A stretch of DNA of 64,000 nt, from positions 27,121-91,120 of the forward strand of contig JAOPHQ010001775.1 of NCBI GenBank assembly GCA_030340625.1. The letters are read 5' to 3'. Position numbers and translations under genes: made by a program. The notes below the pieces were generated by a model. The model had not been told where the DNA came from. It did not search any database and saw only the letters and a program-made list of their open reading frames with translations. This DNA is from Merluccius polli. Lineage: Eukaryota > Chordata > Actinopteri > Gadiformes > Merlucciidae. Of the stretch, positions 22,174 through 35,607 are shown in pieces (position 1 is the stretch's first letter; the number at the start of each line of letters is the position of its first letter).

Positions 22174-23245
22174 TGGTGTCAGAAGTAACGCAAGTAACCC
22201 TCCCGAAAACGTGGATTTCCCTCGACCGGAGCAGCGGCCGGAGTGGCGGCAACGGTTTCAGAGGTACCGTATGGCTACTAAGCTGAACCTGCAGACTGGA
22301 GATGTACAGGTTAGCACGCTGCTACATGCGCTAGGCGAGGAGGCCCAACACGTTGTCAACACTTTTGTGTTCGGGGGGAGAGGAAGCTGATGGCGACTAT
22401 GAGACTGTGTTGGGAAAGCTAAATCACTGCTTTGTACCGAAAGTCAACGTTGTCCACGAAAGGTCTCGTTTTCACCTCGGAGGAGCGCAAAAGCAAAGCG
22501 ACTCAGCCGAGGAACAGATTAGCACTACGAGCTAGCCGAGACCCGCCGGTTCGGTTCGGAGGAAATAGACAATATTGGGGATAAACTATTCATCGGGATT
22601 CTGGACAAGGAACTGTGAGAGAAGCTGCAGTTGACAGCGGACCCAACGTTGGAAAGAGCAGTGGAGACAGTGAGACAGTCAGAGCGGGTTAAGGGGCTAA
22701 GTTAGCCAACAGGCTAGGGCTAGCGCGGCTGATGCTAGCTACCTCAGCGAAGTGGCGCGAAAAAAAACGCACGCGCAGCAGCAGCAGCAGCACAGAGGGG
22801 ACAGAGACAGAGCGGCGGCAATGGAGGCGGAGAACCGACACCGTGCTGTGGGTGCGGTGAGGACCGCCCCGAGCGCACACACTGTGAGCTTGGGGTGAGC
22901 TAACCGCGTCGGAGCGGGAGGCCAGTCACGGTGGCGGACATTTCCGAGGAGGTGAAGTCAAAACAACGCACATCTACATCGCAGACTCCAATACGCCACG
23001 GACCGTAAAACTAAACGTCAGTGACACTCCTGTGAGCGTCGAGATGGACACCGGTGCGGACACCGGCGTGATGTCGGATGAAACCTACCGCAAGCTCAGA
23101 CGCCTCAGTTAGCAGCAATGGCGCAGCTCTCCACAGCCCCGGAGGTCAGCTGACTGTTTAGGACTCTTCACTACTTTAACAAAGTACAGAGGCCGGCAGT
23201 ACGAGTTCACCATCCATGTGATCCAAACCGCTCACCGCTACCGGT
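22174..23245 (+). mobile_element. Gypsy gag and protease relic, B-C interval
   Basis: After the primer-binding site, gag-like reading continues RPEWRQRFQRYRMATKLNL, VSTLLHALGEEAQHVVNTF, NHCFVPKVNVVHERSRF, LFIGILDKEL and ERAVETVRQSERVKGL, with frame changes and stops. A Cys/His-containing stretch resembling a zinc knuckle follows (about 22,825-22,890), then the retropepsin motif MDTGAD at 23,044-23,061. Reverse transcriptase, RNase H and integrase are missing, so the element is dead and 3' truncated. It retains the 5' end lost in the A unit. Confidence 0.7.
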
Positions 23246-24337
23246 CTCGGAGGCCCTCTCCAAAAGCGGAGCAGTGAAGAGACCCACCGTCGCCGGTTCT
23301 CCCGTATCCGCCGGTGTCCACCACCCGGAAACGGTCCTGTGCTCCTACAACTGCCAAGAGGACAGTAGAAAATGTCCCCTTGTAGTTGTAGGACAGCGAG
23401 CCGGAGTTGGAGGGGACCTGCAGGCCTGCAGGCTGTGGACCCGACCACATCATCCCACACTACATGGACTCTAACAACAGAAGTAATACTGCACACAATA
23501 AACGAGCTGTACAACACTATGCCCATAACTATACATGTTGGTGACGTCATTTCACCGCTCCGTGTATAACGTAGGAGAGCCGGAACAGGTGAAGTACAGG
23601 TGTAGCTGTAGATGTTATTGTTACAGTTTGCTCACAGCCATTATGGCAGTAGGGTCGACCACGGAGCCCTGTACCCGCATGTTATTTACACAACAGGACA
23701 GTTAACCACAGAGATGGAATTGATGCATTATAATTTCATATGTCGACAATCAATGCAGTTTACCGTATCGGCAAACGGCGAGGCGCCTGGATCCGGAACC
23801 GTTTAGTTTGGATCCGCCGCCTCCCGTGGCACCGACAAATACATCGCCGAACAAAACCGACTGTTTGTGCAGAGTTCAATGTTGTTATGTCTTGTTAGTC
23901 TTTATTCCCCATTTAAGTTCCTCAAAAACCTTGTGTTTGCATTTGCAATGTGTTTTTCGAAGTGTTTCAATGTTCAGGGTGGGAGAGGAGAGAGGGGGGG
24001 GGACGAGAGGTGTGCGCATGCGCCCACAAGCACGTTGCTGTTTTGTTTGCAAGTTTCTTTTCCGTTAATTTAACCGACAGTCAGATAATTGCTGCTTGTG
24101 AAAATATTGCAGTGTATTTTATTTTATTTTACATTCCGCATTCCTGCGGTGCAGTGTTACTGTTACCTCGTTCTGAAACACAGATCATTGGCTGATGTCC
24201 AAACATCGTTGTTTAGGTTTCTTTTAGTCCAAGCAGCTCCGTAGGCAGCGGCTTCTCTTTGTTCCGTTACCTCCAACCCGTAATGAGCCGCCGGACCCCT
24301 CTGCGTTCCGGGACCACTTTACTGATTAACCACTGAG
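23246..24337. other. Conserved intergenic DNA of unknown nature, B-C interval
   Basis: Collinear with 6,131-7,261. It carries only one arm of the sequence that is a perfect palindrome in the A unit. No gene is recognised. Confidence 0.5.
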
Positions 24338-24425
24338 TACATATAGTACACTTATACACACAGTACAACCTTGGGCCCTACAATACATAATATAGTACAT
24401 ATAGTACATTTATACACACAGTACA
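24338..24425. repeat. 60-bp minisatellite (about two units), B-C interval
   Basis: Short counterpart of the 7,262-7,955 array, without the solo LTR. Confidence 0.85.
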
Positions 24426-24541
24426 ACCCTGTAGCGAACTCCCATTGCTACTTTGCTGCGTTCGTTGTGTTTTTGGCGCCAGGGCAGTATGGCGCGGCAC
24501 CGTGAGCAGCGGCCATTATTGCGCTTGGTGCTGATTTGACA

Positions 24542-24580
<39 letters not shown>

Positions 24581-24663
24581 AGGTAAATGTATGCTGATGC
24601 TGACCAGTCAACACAGGAAGACGCTCCAGGTAGTCGTGTCCATTTCCCGCCCCTCGGGTGTCA

Positions 24664-25014
24664 AGGCAACGCTATGCATCCTGGGTAAAGACAACGCTGT
24701 GCATCCTGGGTAAAGACAACGCTATGCATCCTGGGTAAAGACAACGCTATGCATCCTGGGTAAAGACAACGCTATGCATCCTGGGTAAAGACAACGCTAT
24801 GCATCCTGGGTAAAGACAACGCTATGCATCCTGGGTAAAGACAACGCTGTGCATCCTGGGTAAAGACAACGCTATGCATCCTGGGTAAAGACAACGCTAT
24901 GCATCCTGGGTAAAGACAACGCTATGCATCCTGGGTAAAGACAACGCTGTGCATCCTGGGTAAAGACAACGCTATGCATCCTGGGTAAAGACAACGCTAT
25001 GCATCCTCGGTAGT
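24664..25014. repeat. 25-bp minisatellite, about 14 units, B-C interval
   Basis: Same AAAGACAACGCTATGCATCC-type unit as 8,206-8,701, with several units carrying GCTGTGCATCC. Confidence 0.95.
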
Positions 25015-25167
25015 CGGATGTGTTCATACTTGTTGTGTTGTGATGGTCAGAATGTTCCAGACGAACTCCTGATGTGATTTCACTGATCCCATCACAATGA
25101 GTCTTTTAATGGTGATTTTATACCTGGCTTTATGTGTTTTGGTGAGCATGTTAATGCTCCCCATGGG

Positions 25168-25182
25168 TAGACAGACAGACAT

Positions 25183-25273
<91 letters not shown>

Positions 25274-25290
25274 GGCAGACAGACAGACAG
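25168..25290. repeat. (AGAC)n microsatellite
   Basis: About 30 AGAC tetranucleotides directly abutting the psmb8 exon relic. Absent from the A-B interval together with that exon. Confidence 0.95.
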
Positions 25291-25520
<230 letters not shown>

Positions 25521-25777
25521 ATAGCAGCTACTGTATAACTTGATGACTTTGGACCAGGAAATGCAAATAATTTGAAAGGTTTTGAATTGTCAGCAGTTAC
25601 AGGAGCTGCACTCTTCTGTCACTCTGTCTGTCCATCATCCATTCATCATCCATTCATCATCCATTCATCATCCATTCATCAGGTCAGACTCTTGTTCTCA
25701 GAGTAAAACAGAAAGCTCTGGGGTTTGGCTGTCAGACATGTGATCTCAGGACGCTAGTGAGGAAGCTCATAACATAA

Positions 25778-25809
<32 letters not shown>

Positions 25810-25879
25810 ATAGCAGCTATAACTTGATGACTTAATAATTTGAAAGGTTGTGAGTTGTCAGCAGTAACAGGAGCTGGAC

Positions 25880-26871
25880 TAGGGTTGCCAACTCCCTGAA
25901 AAATAAAAAAGGGACACCTCATTGGCCGGCCGACCCGATTGCCTTCACCCTTCCTGGCGTGGTGAATTTTTTTAGCCCCTTTTTTTGTGAGTGCAAAACA
26001 TTTTTTTAGCCCCTATCTTAATGGGTGTCATAGTGGAGAACATGTGATGCGGTGCCCTATAAGGGGCCCTTACAATGGTCTAAACTTGACGTTCCCTATG
26101 GGGGCCCTTACAATGGTCTAAACTTGACGTTCCCTATGGGGGCCCTTCCAGTGGGAAAGGGGGCCGTTATGAAGTGCCCTCTATGCCGCCGCTACGTCAC
26201 AGTGTCCCAAAGGGTGGTGCCCTTTCCAGTAGAGACAATGGGATGCAGTGCTGTGAGAAAACATGATGAATGCCCAAATAGGTTCTAATCCCCTCTGATG
26301 GAGAAGTGGATAACATGTGATGCTGCGAGAGGCAGCGCTTTGAAACGTTGGGTCCAAAGCTGCAACAGTGAGGAGATGAGGATAAAGGTCCTCTCACTGC
26401 TAGCGATGTCCTGGCTTGTCTCGCAGAGAGAGAATAGAGAGAGAGACAGACAGAGAGAGATAGACAGACAGACAGATTGAGACAGAGACAGACAGACATT
26501 AGAACAGCATCGTTCAGATTCCTTAAACCCGTCTGTCCAGTTGTAGAGTGATACCGGGTTCGGTCATCAACATCGGACGTGTGTACGTTTGTCTTCTTTT
26601 CAGTTCAGTTGATCACATCCTAAGTGTGTCGGGTTGATCTGGTCCTCCATGGAGACTCTTCTCTCAGGATAGACTCCCATGTAACTAACATCTAACCCTA
26701 CCTGACCCCTGGTCCCATACGGTCCTCTAGCCACACATTATACTGTAGATGGTACATGGACGCCCAGATAGGCTGTCTGGACTATGGATGCTGGACTAGA
26801 GGCTACTGAAGTGATATGCAGTGCGCCTGGTGCCTAAAATTCAACACCATGTAGACAGGATGAGAGAATGA

Positions 26872-26952
<81 letters not shown>

Positions 26953-27248
26953 TATCACCTCTGCTGCTGTTAAAGCTTGAGAGTTGCTTGTGAAATAAAC
27001 ATTTTAAAGGTTTATAGTTTCCTGTGTTTTTATCATAGAGGTGTGGTTATACTTTTAATCTGGATCGCCTGATAACATAATGTTATTATCACCTAATCTT
27101 AATGAACCACGTCCACGTGATCGCGTGGCGGCGAGATCAGAGAGTGTCGCAACTCTCTCTTTCAGTGGCTCTGGGCCTGGAAACAAGTTTACCGTAAATG
27201 TTCATATAAAGCGCCCTGTTACTTTTCAAGGGACGGTTGGCAACCCTA
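25880..27248. mobile_element. Non-autonomous hAT-type element with 8-bp target duplication, B-C interval
   Basis: Termini TAGGGTTGCCAAC and GTTGGCAACCCTA flanked by AGCTGGAC on both sides (25,872-25,879 and 27,249-27,256). An 8-bp duplication is the hAT hallmark. The upstream duplicate block at about 25,606 (GGAGCTGCACTCTTCTG) is the empty site. There is no transposase. It holds only about two units of the 37-bp minisatellite that is expanded in the A-B copy. It also has about 380 bp (26,497-26,875) between two GA-rich tracts with no counterpart in the A-B copy. Confidence 0.8.
26873..26950. repeat. (GA)n microsatellite
   Basis: About 37 GA dinucleotides inside the hAT-type element. Confidence 0.97.
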
Positions 27249-27409
27249 AGCTGGACTCTTCTGTCACTCTGTCTGTCCATCATCCATTCATCATCCATTC
27301 ATCATCCATTCATCAGGTCAGACTCTTGTTCTCAGAGTAAAACAGAAAGCTCTGGGGTTTGGCTGTCAGACATGTGATCTCAGGACGCTAATGAGGAAGC
27401 TCATAACAT

Positions 27410-27457
<48 letters not shown>

Positions 27458-27585
27458 TAATGTCTGTTTAGGCTCAATATCGCATGAACTCGACGCAAAT
27501 GAATCAAAAGTGACGCTAAAGATGACTCCTATAACTGCGTGTTCGTGTACTTCGGTTATTTTCACCTGACCGTCGTGGTTCCGCT

Positions 27586-27635
27586 TCACCTGGAAACTGA
27601 TGACGCTGCAGCCTTCCTGGGTTTCTATTGGCTGA
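27586..27635 (+). promoter_or_regulatory. MHC class I promoter of copy C (ISRE/X2/Y-like module)
   Basis: Same module as in copy B: CACCTGGAAACTGA, TGATGACGC and CTATTGGCTG (ATTGG at 27,627-27,631), ending about 110 bp before the start codon. Only a single base differs from copy B in the surrounding 150 bp (CCCTATATG for CCCTCTATG). Confidence 0.6.
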
Positions 27636-27741
27636 GGCCGTCCCTATATGTGCTGTGCGGTAGTGTTGTTGTGCTCAGACAGCAGCAGCCCGCTGCTCCA
27701 CCACGTCTCCTCATCAGGTGTGTTGCTGTGGAGACGGCAGG

Positions 27742-28249
27742 ATGAAGGCAGGAGGACTAGTCGTGCTGCTGGGACTCTGTCACGGTGTCTCTTCAGGTGA
27801 GACTGCTTCACAGTCTGTCTTCTGGGTCACAACTGTCTTCGGTTCCTGAAGACACTCGGGTTTTTACTGGCCTTATATTTCCTGCGTCATCGGAAAATGC
27901 GTTTGGTGTGCGGTCTCAAATGTGGCCAATGAATCCACAAGAGGATTCATAACGGACTTGTTCCACTATTTAAACCATTTTATGAGAAATGATTTTGCGT
28001 TGTGTTCCGACCGACTTTATTTTTGGGTCCGAAGTGACGAAACGAAACTGAAAGTTATTATGAAAGTTACCGTAAATTATGATCGGTACTGACGGACATT
28101 AACGTCCAGTTCACAGCCGATTCATGTCTAGTTTTTAATTTTTAATCAAGTATTTCATTAACACTCAGATATGTTTCATTCGCAGCTATTTCAGGACCAC
28201 ATTCATATTGTTGGATTATACTGAACTTGAACTATTTTCAATTCATATG

Positions 28250-28312
<63 letters not shown>

Positions 28313-28740
28313 CAATACAATACGAGTGTTTGACAAGAAAAGCATTACACATTAAATGTTCACCTTATCAACAGAAGACACATTTAATCTCACTATAAAT
28401 CATTCTGGATTTCAAATCCTTAACAACGTAAATATGTATTTAATAAAAATGCGCAGGTGAATTAAGGAATATACTGATAGGGTAAGAATGAAACATTGAG
28501 TTGAAATGATGTCAAATCACTGATAGTATGCAAGATTAAAATGAAGCTGTTTGTGTTTTAGTTGAAGCGTTTGGACGGGCAGCGTTGTACTGTAACCTGT
28601 TGACATGTCAATAAAGTTAAAACAAAACCTCCCGAAATACCTGTAGCCAGGGGGCGGGGCTACATACTGGGAGGGGGCGGGGCTACATGCTGGGAGGAGC
28701 CATGTGCCTGTCTCTCTGACTGTGATGTACAGTATTAACC

Positions 28741-28790
<50 letters not shown>

Positions 28791-29067
28791 CAGTGATTCA
28801 CTCTCTGAAGTATTTCTACACGGCGTCGTCTGGAGTCTCAAACTTCCCAGAGTATGTGGGTGTTGGGATGGTGGATGAACTTCAGTTTATTCACTATGAC
28901 AGCAACAGCCAGAAAGCAGAATTCAAACAGTCCTGGATGGACCAGTTCACCAGAGATAACCCACAATACCTGGAGAGGCAAACTGGATACTATCTGAGTG
29001 CCCAGCAGATCAACAAAAACAACATTGAGACTCTGAAGCGGCGCTTCAACCAGACAGGAGGTATGTT

Positions 29068-29133
<66 letters not shown>

Positions 29134-32100
29134 CTGACATCCCATAATACTCCTAGAGCAGCACTCCCACACAGAGCAGCAGTGTCCTGGTGAGACAGTC
29201 AGCAGAATATTATGGGATGGATCAGGTGATGCAGCAGCTTCAGGAGACCTGTAGTGGTTTATTACACAGTAATACTGCAGTACATCATCCTTTATATACA
29301 GTGTTACCTTTACACTACTTCATCACTACTCATATTATGGGATGCTCAACAGGAGTTCACCTGCAGGCAGACAGGTAACCTACAGACAGGTAACCTACAG
29401 ACAGGCAGTTAATCTACAGACAGAGAGTTAAACTCCAGACAGACAATTAACATACAGACACAGAGTTAATTTACAGACAGTTAACCTACAGACATACATT
29501 TAATCTACAGACAGTTAACCTCCAGACAGACAGTTAATCTACAGACAGACAGTTAACCTACAGACAAACAGTTAATCTTCAGTTAGTCTATGGACAGTTA
29601 AACTACAGACAGTTAACCTACAGACAAACTGTTAAGCTACAGACATATAACCTACAGACAGGTAACCTACAGACAGACAGTAAACCTACAGAAATGTAAC
29701 CTACAGACAGTTAACCTCCAGACAGACAGTTAATCTCCGGACACAATTAATCTACCTACAGACAGACAGTTAATGTACAGACAGTTAACTTACAGACAGT
29801 TAACCTCCAGACAGATAGTTAATCGACAGACAGTTAACCTACAGACAGTTAACCTACGGACAGACAGTTAATCTACAGACAGTTAACCTACAGACGGTGA
29901 ATCTACAGACAGACAGTATACCTCCAAACAGTTAATATACAGATGGACAGTTAACCTCCGGACAGACAGTTACAGACAGTTTACCTACAGACAGTAAACC
30001 TAAAGACAGACAGTTAACCTACAGACAGAGAGTTAACCTCCAGGTAGACAGTTAATCTACAGACAGTTAACCTACAGACAGGTAACCTACAGACATGTAA
30101 CCTACAGACAGTTAACCTACAGACAGACATTTAATCTACAGACAGTTTACTTTGAGACAGATAGGTAACCTACAGACAGACAGTTAATCTACAGACAGTT
30201 AACTTCCAGACACACAGTTAACCAACAGACAGATATCCTACAGACAAACACTTAACCTACAAACATTTAACCTACAGACAGTTAACCTCTGGACACAGTT
30301 ATTCTACCTACAGACAATTAACCTCCAGACAGACAGTTAACCTACAGACCGACAGTTAACGTACAGACAGTTAACTTATGGACAGTTAATTTCCATACAC
30401 ACAGTTAATCTACAGACAAAGAGTTAACCTCCAGACAGACAGGTAACTTACAGACAGAGAGTTAACCTACAGACAGACAGTTAACCTCTGGACATAGTTA
30501 ATCTACCTACAGACAGTTAACCTACAGACAGTTAACTTTCATACAGAAAGTTAACCGACAGACAGACAGTTCACGTACAGACAGACAGGCAACCTAGAGA
30601 CATGTAATCTACAGACAGTTAACCTACCGACATGTAACCTACAGACAGACATTGAATCTATAGACAGTTAACCTACAGACAGATAGGTAAGCTACAGATA
30701 AACAGTTAATCTACAGACAGTTAACCTCCAGACACACAGTTAACCTACAGACAGACAGGTAACAGACATTTAACTTACAGACAGTTATCCTACAGACAGA
30801 CAGTTAACCTCTGGACACAGTTAATCTTCCTACAGACAGTTAACCTACAGACAGACAGTTAATCTACAGACAGTTAACTTCCAGACACAAAGTTAACCTA
30901 CAGACAGATATCCTACAGACAAACACTTAACCTACAAACATTTAACCTACAGACAGTTAACCTCTGGACACAGTTATTCTACCTACAGACAATTAACCTC
31001 CAGACAGACAGTTAACCTACAGACCGACAGTTAACGTACAGACAGTTAACTTATGGACAGTTAATTTCCATACACACAGTTAATCTACAGACAAACAGTT
31101 AACCTCCAGACAGACAGGTAACTTACAGACAGAGAGTTAACCTACAGACAGACAGTTAACCTCTGGACATAGTTAATCTACCTACAGACAGTTAACCTAC
31201 AGACAGTTAACATTCAGACAGAAAGTTAACCGACAGACAGACAGTTCACGTACAGACAGACAGGCAACCTAGAGACATGTAATCTACAGACAGTTAACCT
31301 ACCGACATGTAACCTACAGACAGACATTGAATCTATAGACAATTAACCTACAGACAGATAGGTAAGCTACAGATAAACAGTTAATCTACAGACAGTTAAC
31401 CTCCAGACACACAGTTAACCTACAGACAGACAGGTAACAGACATTTAACTTACAGACAGTTATCCTACAGACAGACAGTTAACCTCTGGACACAGTTAAT
31501 CTTCCTACAGACAGTTAACCTACAGACAGACAGTTGACCTATGGACAGTTAACCTCCAGACAGACAGTTCATCTACAGAGAGGTAACCTACAGACAGTTA
31601 ACCTACAGACAGACAGCTAATCTACAGACAGTGAGCATCCATACAGACAGTTAATCTACAGACAGTTAACCTACAGACAGACAGTTAACCTAAAGACAGA
31701 CAGGTAACCTACAGACAGACAGTTAACCTATAGACAGTTAGCCTCCAGACAGACAGTTAATCTATAGATAGTTAACCTACAGACAGGTAACCTACAGACA
31801 GACAGGTAACCTACAGATAGACAGTTAACCTATAGACAGGCAGTTAACCTACAGACAGACAGGTACCCTACAGACAGACAGTTAACCTATAGACAGTTAG
31901 CCTCCAGATAGACAGTTAATCTATAGACAGTTAACCTACAGACTGTTAACATACAGAGAGACTGGTAACCTACAGACAGACAGTTAACCTACAGACAGAC
32001 AGGTAACCTACAGACAGACAGTTAACTAACAGACAGTTAGCCTCCAGAGAAACAGTTATTCTACAGACGGTTAACCTACAGACAGGTGACCTACAGACAG

Positions 32101-32347
32101 TTAACCTAAAGACAGACAGGTAACCTATAGACAGTTAGCCTCCAGACAGACAGTTAATCCATAGACAGTTAACCTACAGACAGACAGGTAACCTACAGAC
32201 AGACAGTTAACTTACAGACAGTCAACCTACAGACAGGCAGTTAAACTACAGACAGACAGGTAACCTACAGACAGACAGCTAACCTACAGACAGTTAGTCT
32301 CCATACAGACAGTTTATACAGACAGTTAACCTACAGACAGACAGTTA

Positions 32348-32412
<65 letters not shown>

Positions 32413-33348
32413 GTGTCCACATGGTTCAGAGGATGGATGGTTGTGAGTGGGATGATGAGGATGATACCACTGATGGTTATCAACAGTTTGGTTATGATGG
32501 GGAGGACTTCATAGTGTTGGACCTGAAGAACCTGAGATGGATCGCTCCAACACCACAGGCTTTCATCACCAAACTGAAATGGGATCAGGATAGAGCTGAT
32601 TTAGAATACCTGAAGAACTACTACAACAAGGAGTGTGTTGACTGGCTGAAGAAGTACCTGGACTATGGGAAGAGCACTCTGCAGAGAACAGGTAGTCACA
32701 CGACCCGGTGGGCCCAGGTACTAGGCTTGCCGCGGTAGTCGGTGTTACCGGGGTAACGCGGTGTTCGGACATACGCCGATGACATCACTTGTTGAATAGA
32801 AACAAAACCCATTTGGTTATTTTCCGCGTTGTTTGTTTGCTTGTTTGTTTCTTTAACGGGGACAGCGCCGGGACGCGCCCAGAAAAGCGCATTTTGGCCG
32901 AATCCCTTCAGTTAAGAACGGCTCCTTCATTTGATTTGACTCAACCGCCGCCGTCGGAAAGACGCCTGGACAGGCGATGCCGTCTGTTTGATTTCCTTTT
33001 AACAGCCGACTTTGTTTCTCACTGTCAAAATAAACATTTCCTTTATTTGATTTATTCCAAAACGTTTGGAAATGTTAAATCTTTGTTCTGAAATTAGTGA
33101 CGATTATGACCACGACCCTCCCTACATATGTACTGTTTACTGTTACTACTGACACTTAAGTACAGTTTAACCCAGAGAAATACTGTTGATACTTAAGTAC
33201 AGTTTAACCCACAGAAATACTGTTGACACTTAAGTACAGTTTAACCCACAGAAATACTGTTGATACTTAAGTACAGTTTAACCCAGAGAAATACTTTTGA
33301 TACTTAAGTACATTTTATTTGAGCTACTTTCTGACTTTCTTACGGATG

Positions 33349-33386
<38 letters not shown>

Positions 33387-34525
33387 CCCCCCCCCCCCCC
33401 CCCCAGAGCGTCCTGAGGTGTCTCTCCTCCAGAGGAGCCCCTCCTCCCCAGTGGTGTGCCATGCTACAGGCTTCTACCCTGACAGGGTGGTGGTGTTCTG
33501 GAAGAGAGACGGCGATGAGCTTTATGAGCATGTGGACCATGGGGAGGTCCTCCCCAACCCCGACGGGACCTTCCAGGTCAGCGTGGACCTGGACCTGGCG
33601 TCGGTCCCACGGGAGGACTGGCGGAGGTACGAGTGTGTGGTCCAGCTGAAAGGCATCGAGGACATCTCTACCCGACTGGACCCGGCCCTCGTCAGGACCA
33701 ACTGGGGAAAGACCGGCCCTGGAAGGGATGGAGGTAGGAACACCTGTCTCACCACCTCCACCTGACCTCATCACAACCACTGGTCTACCTGGACACACCT
33801 GAAGCCACGTGGTAAACACACCGGACCACGTTGGTGGACCACGTTGGATTGTGGGTAAATGAGTCGTACTGAGAGGACAAGGCTAGGATCAGTGTCAGCA
33901 GCAGGTCACATGACCCTGAACTCCAGGAGATTCTGAATATATATATCATGTGTGTAGCAGCATGTGTCTGTTCACTGACCTGCAGATATGTGGTGAAGTG
34001 ATGGAAGGACTGTCCAACACGGAGTATTATCACACACCTCATTTTCTTTTCTTGGTTTACCTGAAGGGGTCAAGAATGACATCACCACCCCCATCATCAT
34101 CGCTGTTCTCATCCTCGCTGCTGTTGCTGCTGTTGGTGTTGCTGGAGTCTTTGTGTACAAGAAGAGGAGCGGTGAGTGAATCACACTATCATCTGATTGG
34201 TAGACGTATAATAACATTAGGATGTTTACCACACTATCATCTGATTGGTAGACGTATAATAACATTAGGATGTTTACCACACTATCATCTGATTGGTAGA
34301 CGTATAATAACATTAGGATGTTTACCACACTATCATCTGATTGGTAGACATATAATAACATTAGGATGTTTACCACACTATCATCTGATTGGTAGACGTA
34401 TAATAACATTAGGATGTTTACCACTGTTACACACTCATCATTTCTCTTCATCCTTAGGTTCAGCCAAACACCGACTCGCTGGTGAGTTCAATGTGTTTTT
34501 ACTGCAGTCCTGCTCTTATGATTAA

Positions 34526-34568
<43 letters not shown>

Positions 34569-34593
34569 GATGCTACTACTACTACTACTACTT

Positions 34594-34628
<35 letters not shown>

Positions 34629-34632
34629 GATG

Positions 34633-34670
<38 letters not shown>

Positions 34671-34917
34671 GCTACTACTACTACTACTTCTACTACTACT
34701 ACTACTACTACTACTACCACTACTACTACTACTGATGCTACTAGTACTACTACTACTACCACTACCACTACTACTACTGCTAGTACTACTACTACTACTA
34801 CTGATGCTACTACTACTACTACTACTGCTAGTACTACTACTACTACTACTACTGATGCTACTACTACTACTGATGCTACTACTACTACTACTACTTCTAC
34901 TACCACTACTACTATTA

Positions 34918-34949
<32 letters not shown>

Positions 34950-34981
34950 TTATACTACTGCTACTACTACTAGTACTACTG

Positions 34982-35014
<33 letters not shown>

Positions 35015-35180
35015 TGTTGATCTAGATACATGGAGCTCACTGGACTATACAGCTCTGTTGGTCCAGATAACTTCATGACTTCTCCTCCTCACGTTCTGCT
35101 ACTTACCAGGTTCTCACAGCAGCTCTGGGAACAGTGAGGAACAGAGTCCAGCTCCTGAGGCCCAACCTCTCAACACATAG
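27742..35180 (+). CDS. MHC class I alpha chain, copy C (complete, 375 aa, classical-like)
   Basis: Coding exons: leader 27,742-27,796, alpha-1 28,794-29,060, alpha-2 32,413-32,691, alpha-3 33,407-33,733, TM 34,067-34,171, cytoplasmic 34,458-34,481, terminal 35,110-35,180; all GT-AG and phase 1, with an open joined frame. The leader is identical to copy B. Mature residues Y7, Y59, R84, N86 sequon, T143, K146, W147, Y159, W167 and Y171 all follow the class I peptide-anchor pattern; alpha-2 reads AFITKLKWDQ. C101/C164 and the alpha-3 cysteine pair are present. It differs from copy B mainly in alpha-1 (for example VGVGMVDE for VVVGMVDE, TGYYLSAQQINK for TGNFLGKQQTYK) and alpha-2, while introns stay nearly identical. 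Of the copies here it is the best candidate for a classical, peptide-presenting class I gene; expression is not shown by sequence. Confidence 0.94.
28044..28055 (+). promoter_or_regulatory. Intronic ISRE, copy C
   Basis: GAAACTGAAAGT at the same position in intron 1 as in copy B, in otherwise slightly diverged flanks. Confidence 0.5.
28254..28311. repeat. (AT)n microsatellite in intron 1 of copy C
   Basis: About 27 AT dinucleotides where copy B has only a short ATAGATATTTATAT stretch. Confidence 0.95.
28648..28793. repeat. GC-rich repeat and (GTCT)n at the end of intron 1, copy C
   Basis: Two partial 30-bp GGGGGCGGGGCTACAT units followed by about 12 GTCT units running to the alpha-1 acceptor. 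Confidence 0.88.
29370..32412. repeat. GACA-type minisatellite filling intron 2 of copy C
   Basis: About 3 kb of degenerate ACAGACAGTTAACCT units, ending in (CT)n at 32,352-32,410. Positions about 30,190-30,864 and 30,865-31,540 are a tandem higher-order duplication (period about 675 bp) not seen in copy B. Confidence 0.95.
33150..33310. repeat. 37-bp minisatellite in intron 3 of copy C
   Basis: About five copies of the CTTAAGTACAGTTTAACCC unit, followed by (CT)n/(C)n at 33,354-33,404. Confidence 0.9.
34182..34424. repeat. 48-bp minisatellite in intron 5 of copy C (five copies)
   Basis: Same family and copy number as in copy B; one unit carries GACATATAATAAC. Confidence 0.95.
34525..35012. 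repeat. (ACT)n array in intron 6 of copy C
   Basis: About 490 bp of ACT triplets with recurrent GATGCT interruptions specific to this copy. Confidence 0.95.
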
Positions 35181-35244
35181 TCAGTATTTGGTGACATCAC
35201 AATGTTTTAGAGGATGGGTGGGAGGGTGATTATATAGATACAGT

Positions 35245-35525
35245 ACAGCCTTACAGTAACAGTAATATTGTAACAGTACTTCATCACAGTAATAGTAATA
35301 TTATAACAGTACTTCATCACAGTAATAGTAATATTGTAACAGTACTTCATCACAGTAACAGTAATATTGTAACAGTACTTCATCACAGTAATAGTAATAT
35401 TATAACAGTACTTCATCACAGTAATAGTCATATTGTAACTGTACTTCATCACACTAATAGTAATATGGTAACAGTACTTAATCACAGTAACAGTAATATT
35501 GTAACAGTACTTCATGACAGTAAGT
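35245..35525. repeat. 33-bp repeats in the last intron of copy C
   Basis: About eight copies of the AGTAATAGTAATATTGTAAC-type unit. Confidence 0.88.
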
Positions 35526-35607
35526 CATATTGTAACAGCATATTAACAGTGATATCTTGACTAGTGATAAATGTTTTAATCCTGACTTGTGCTTCCTTGC
35601 TGTTTAG

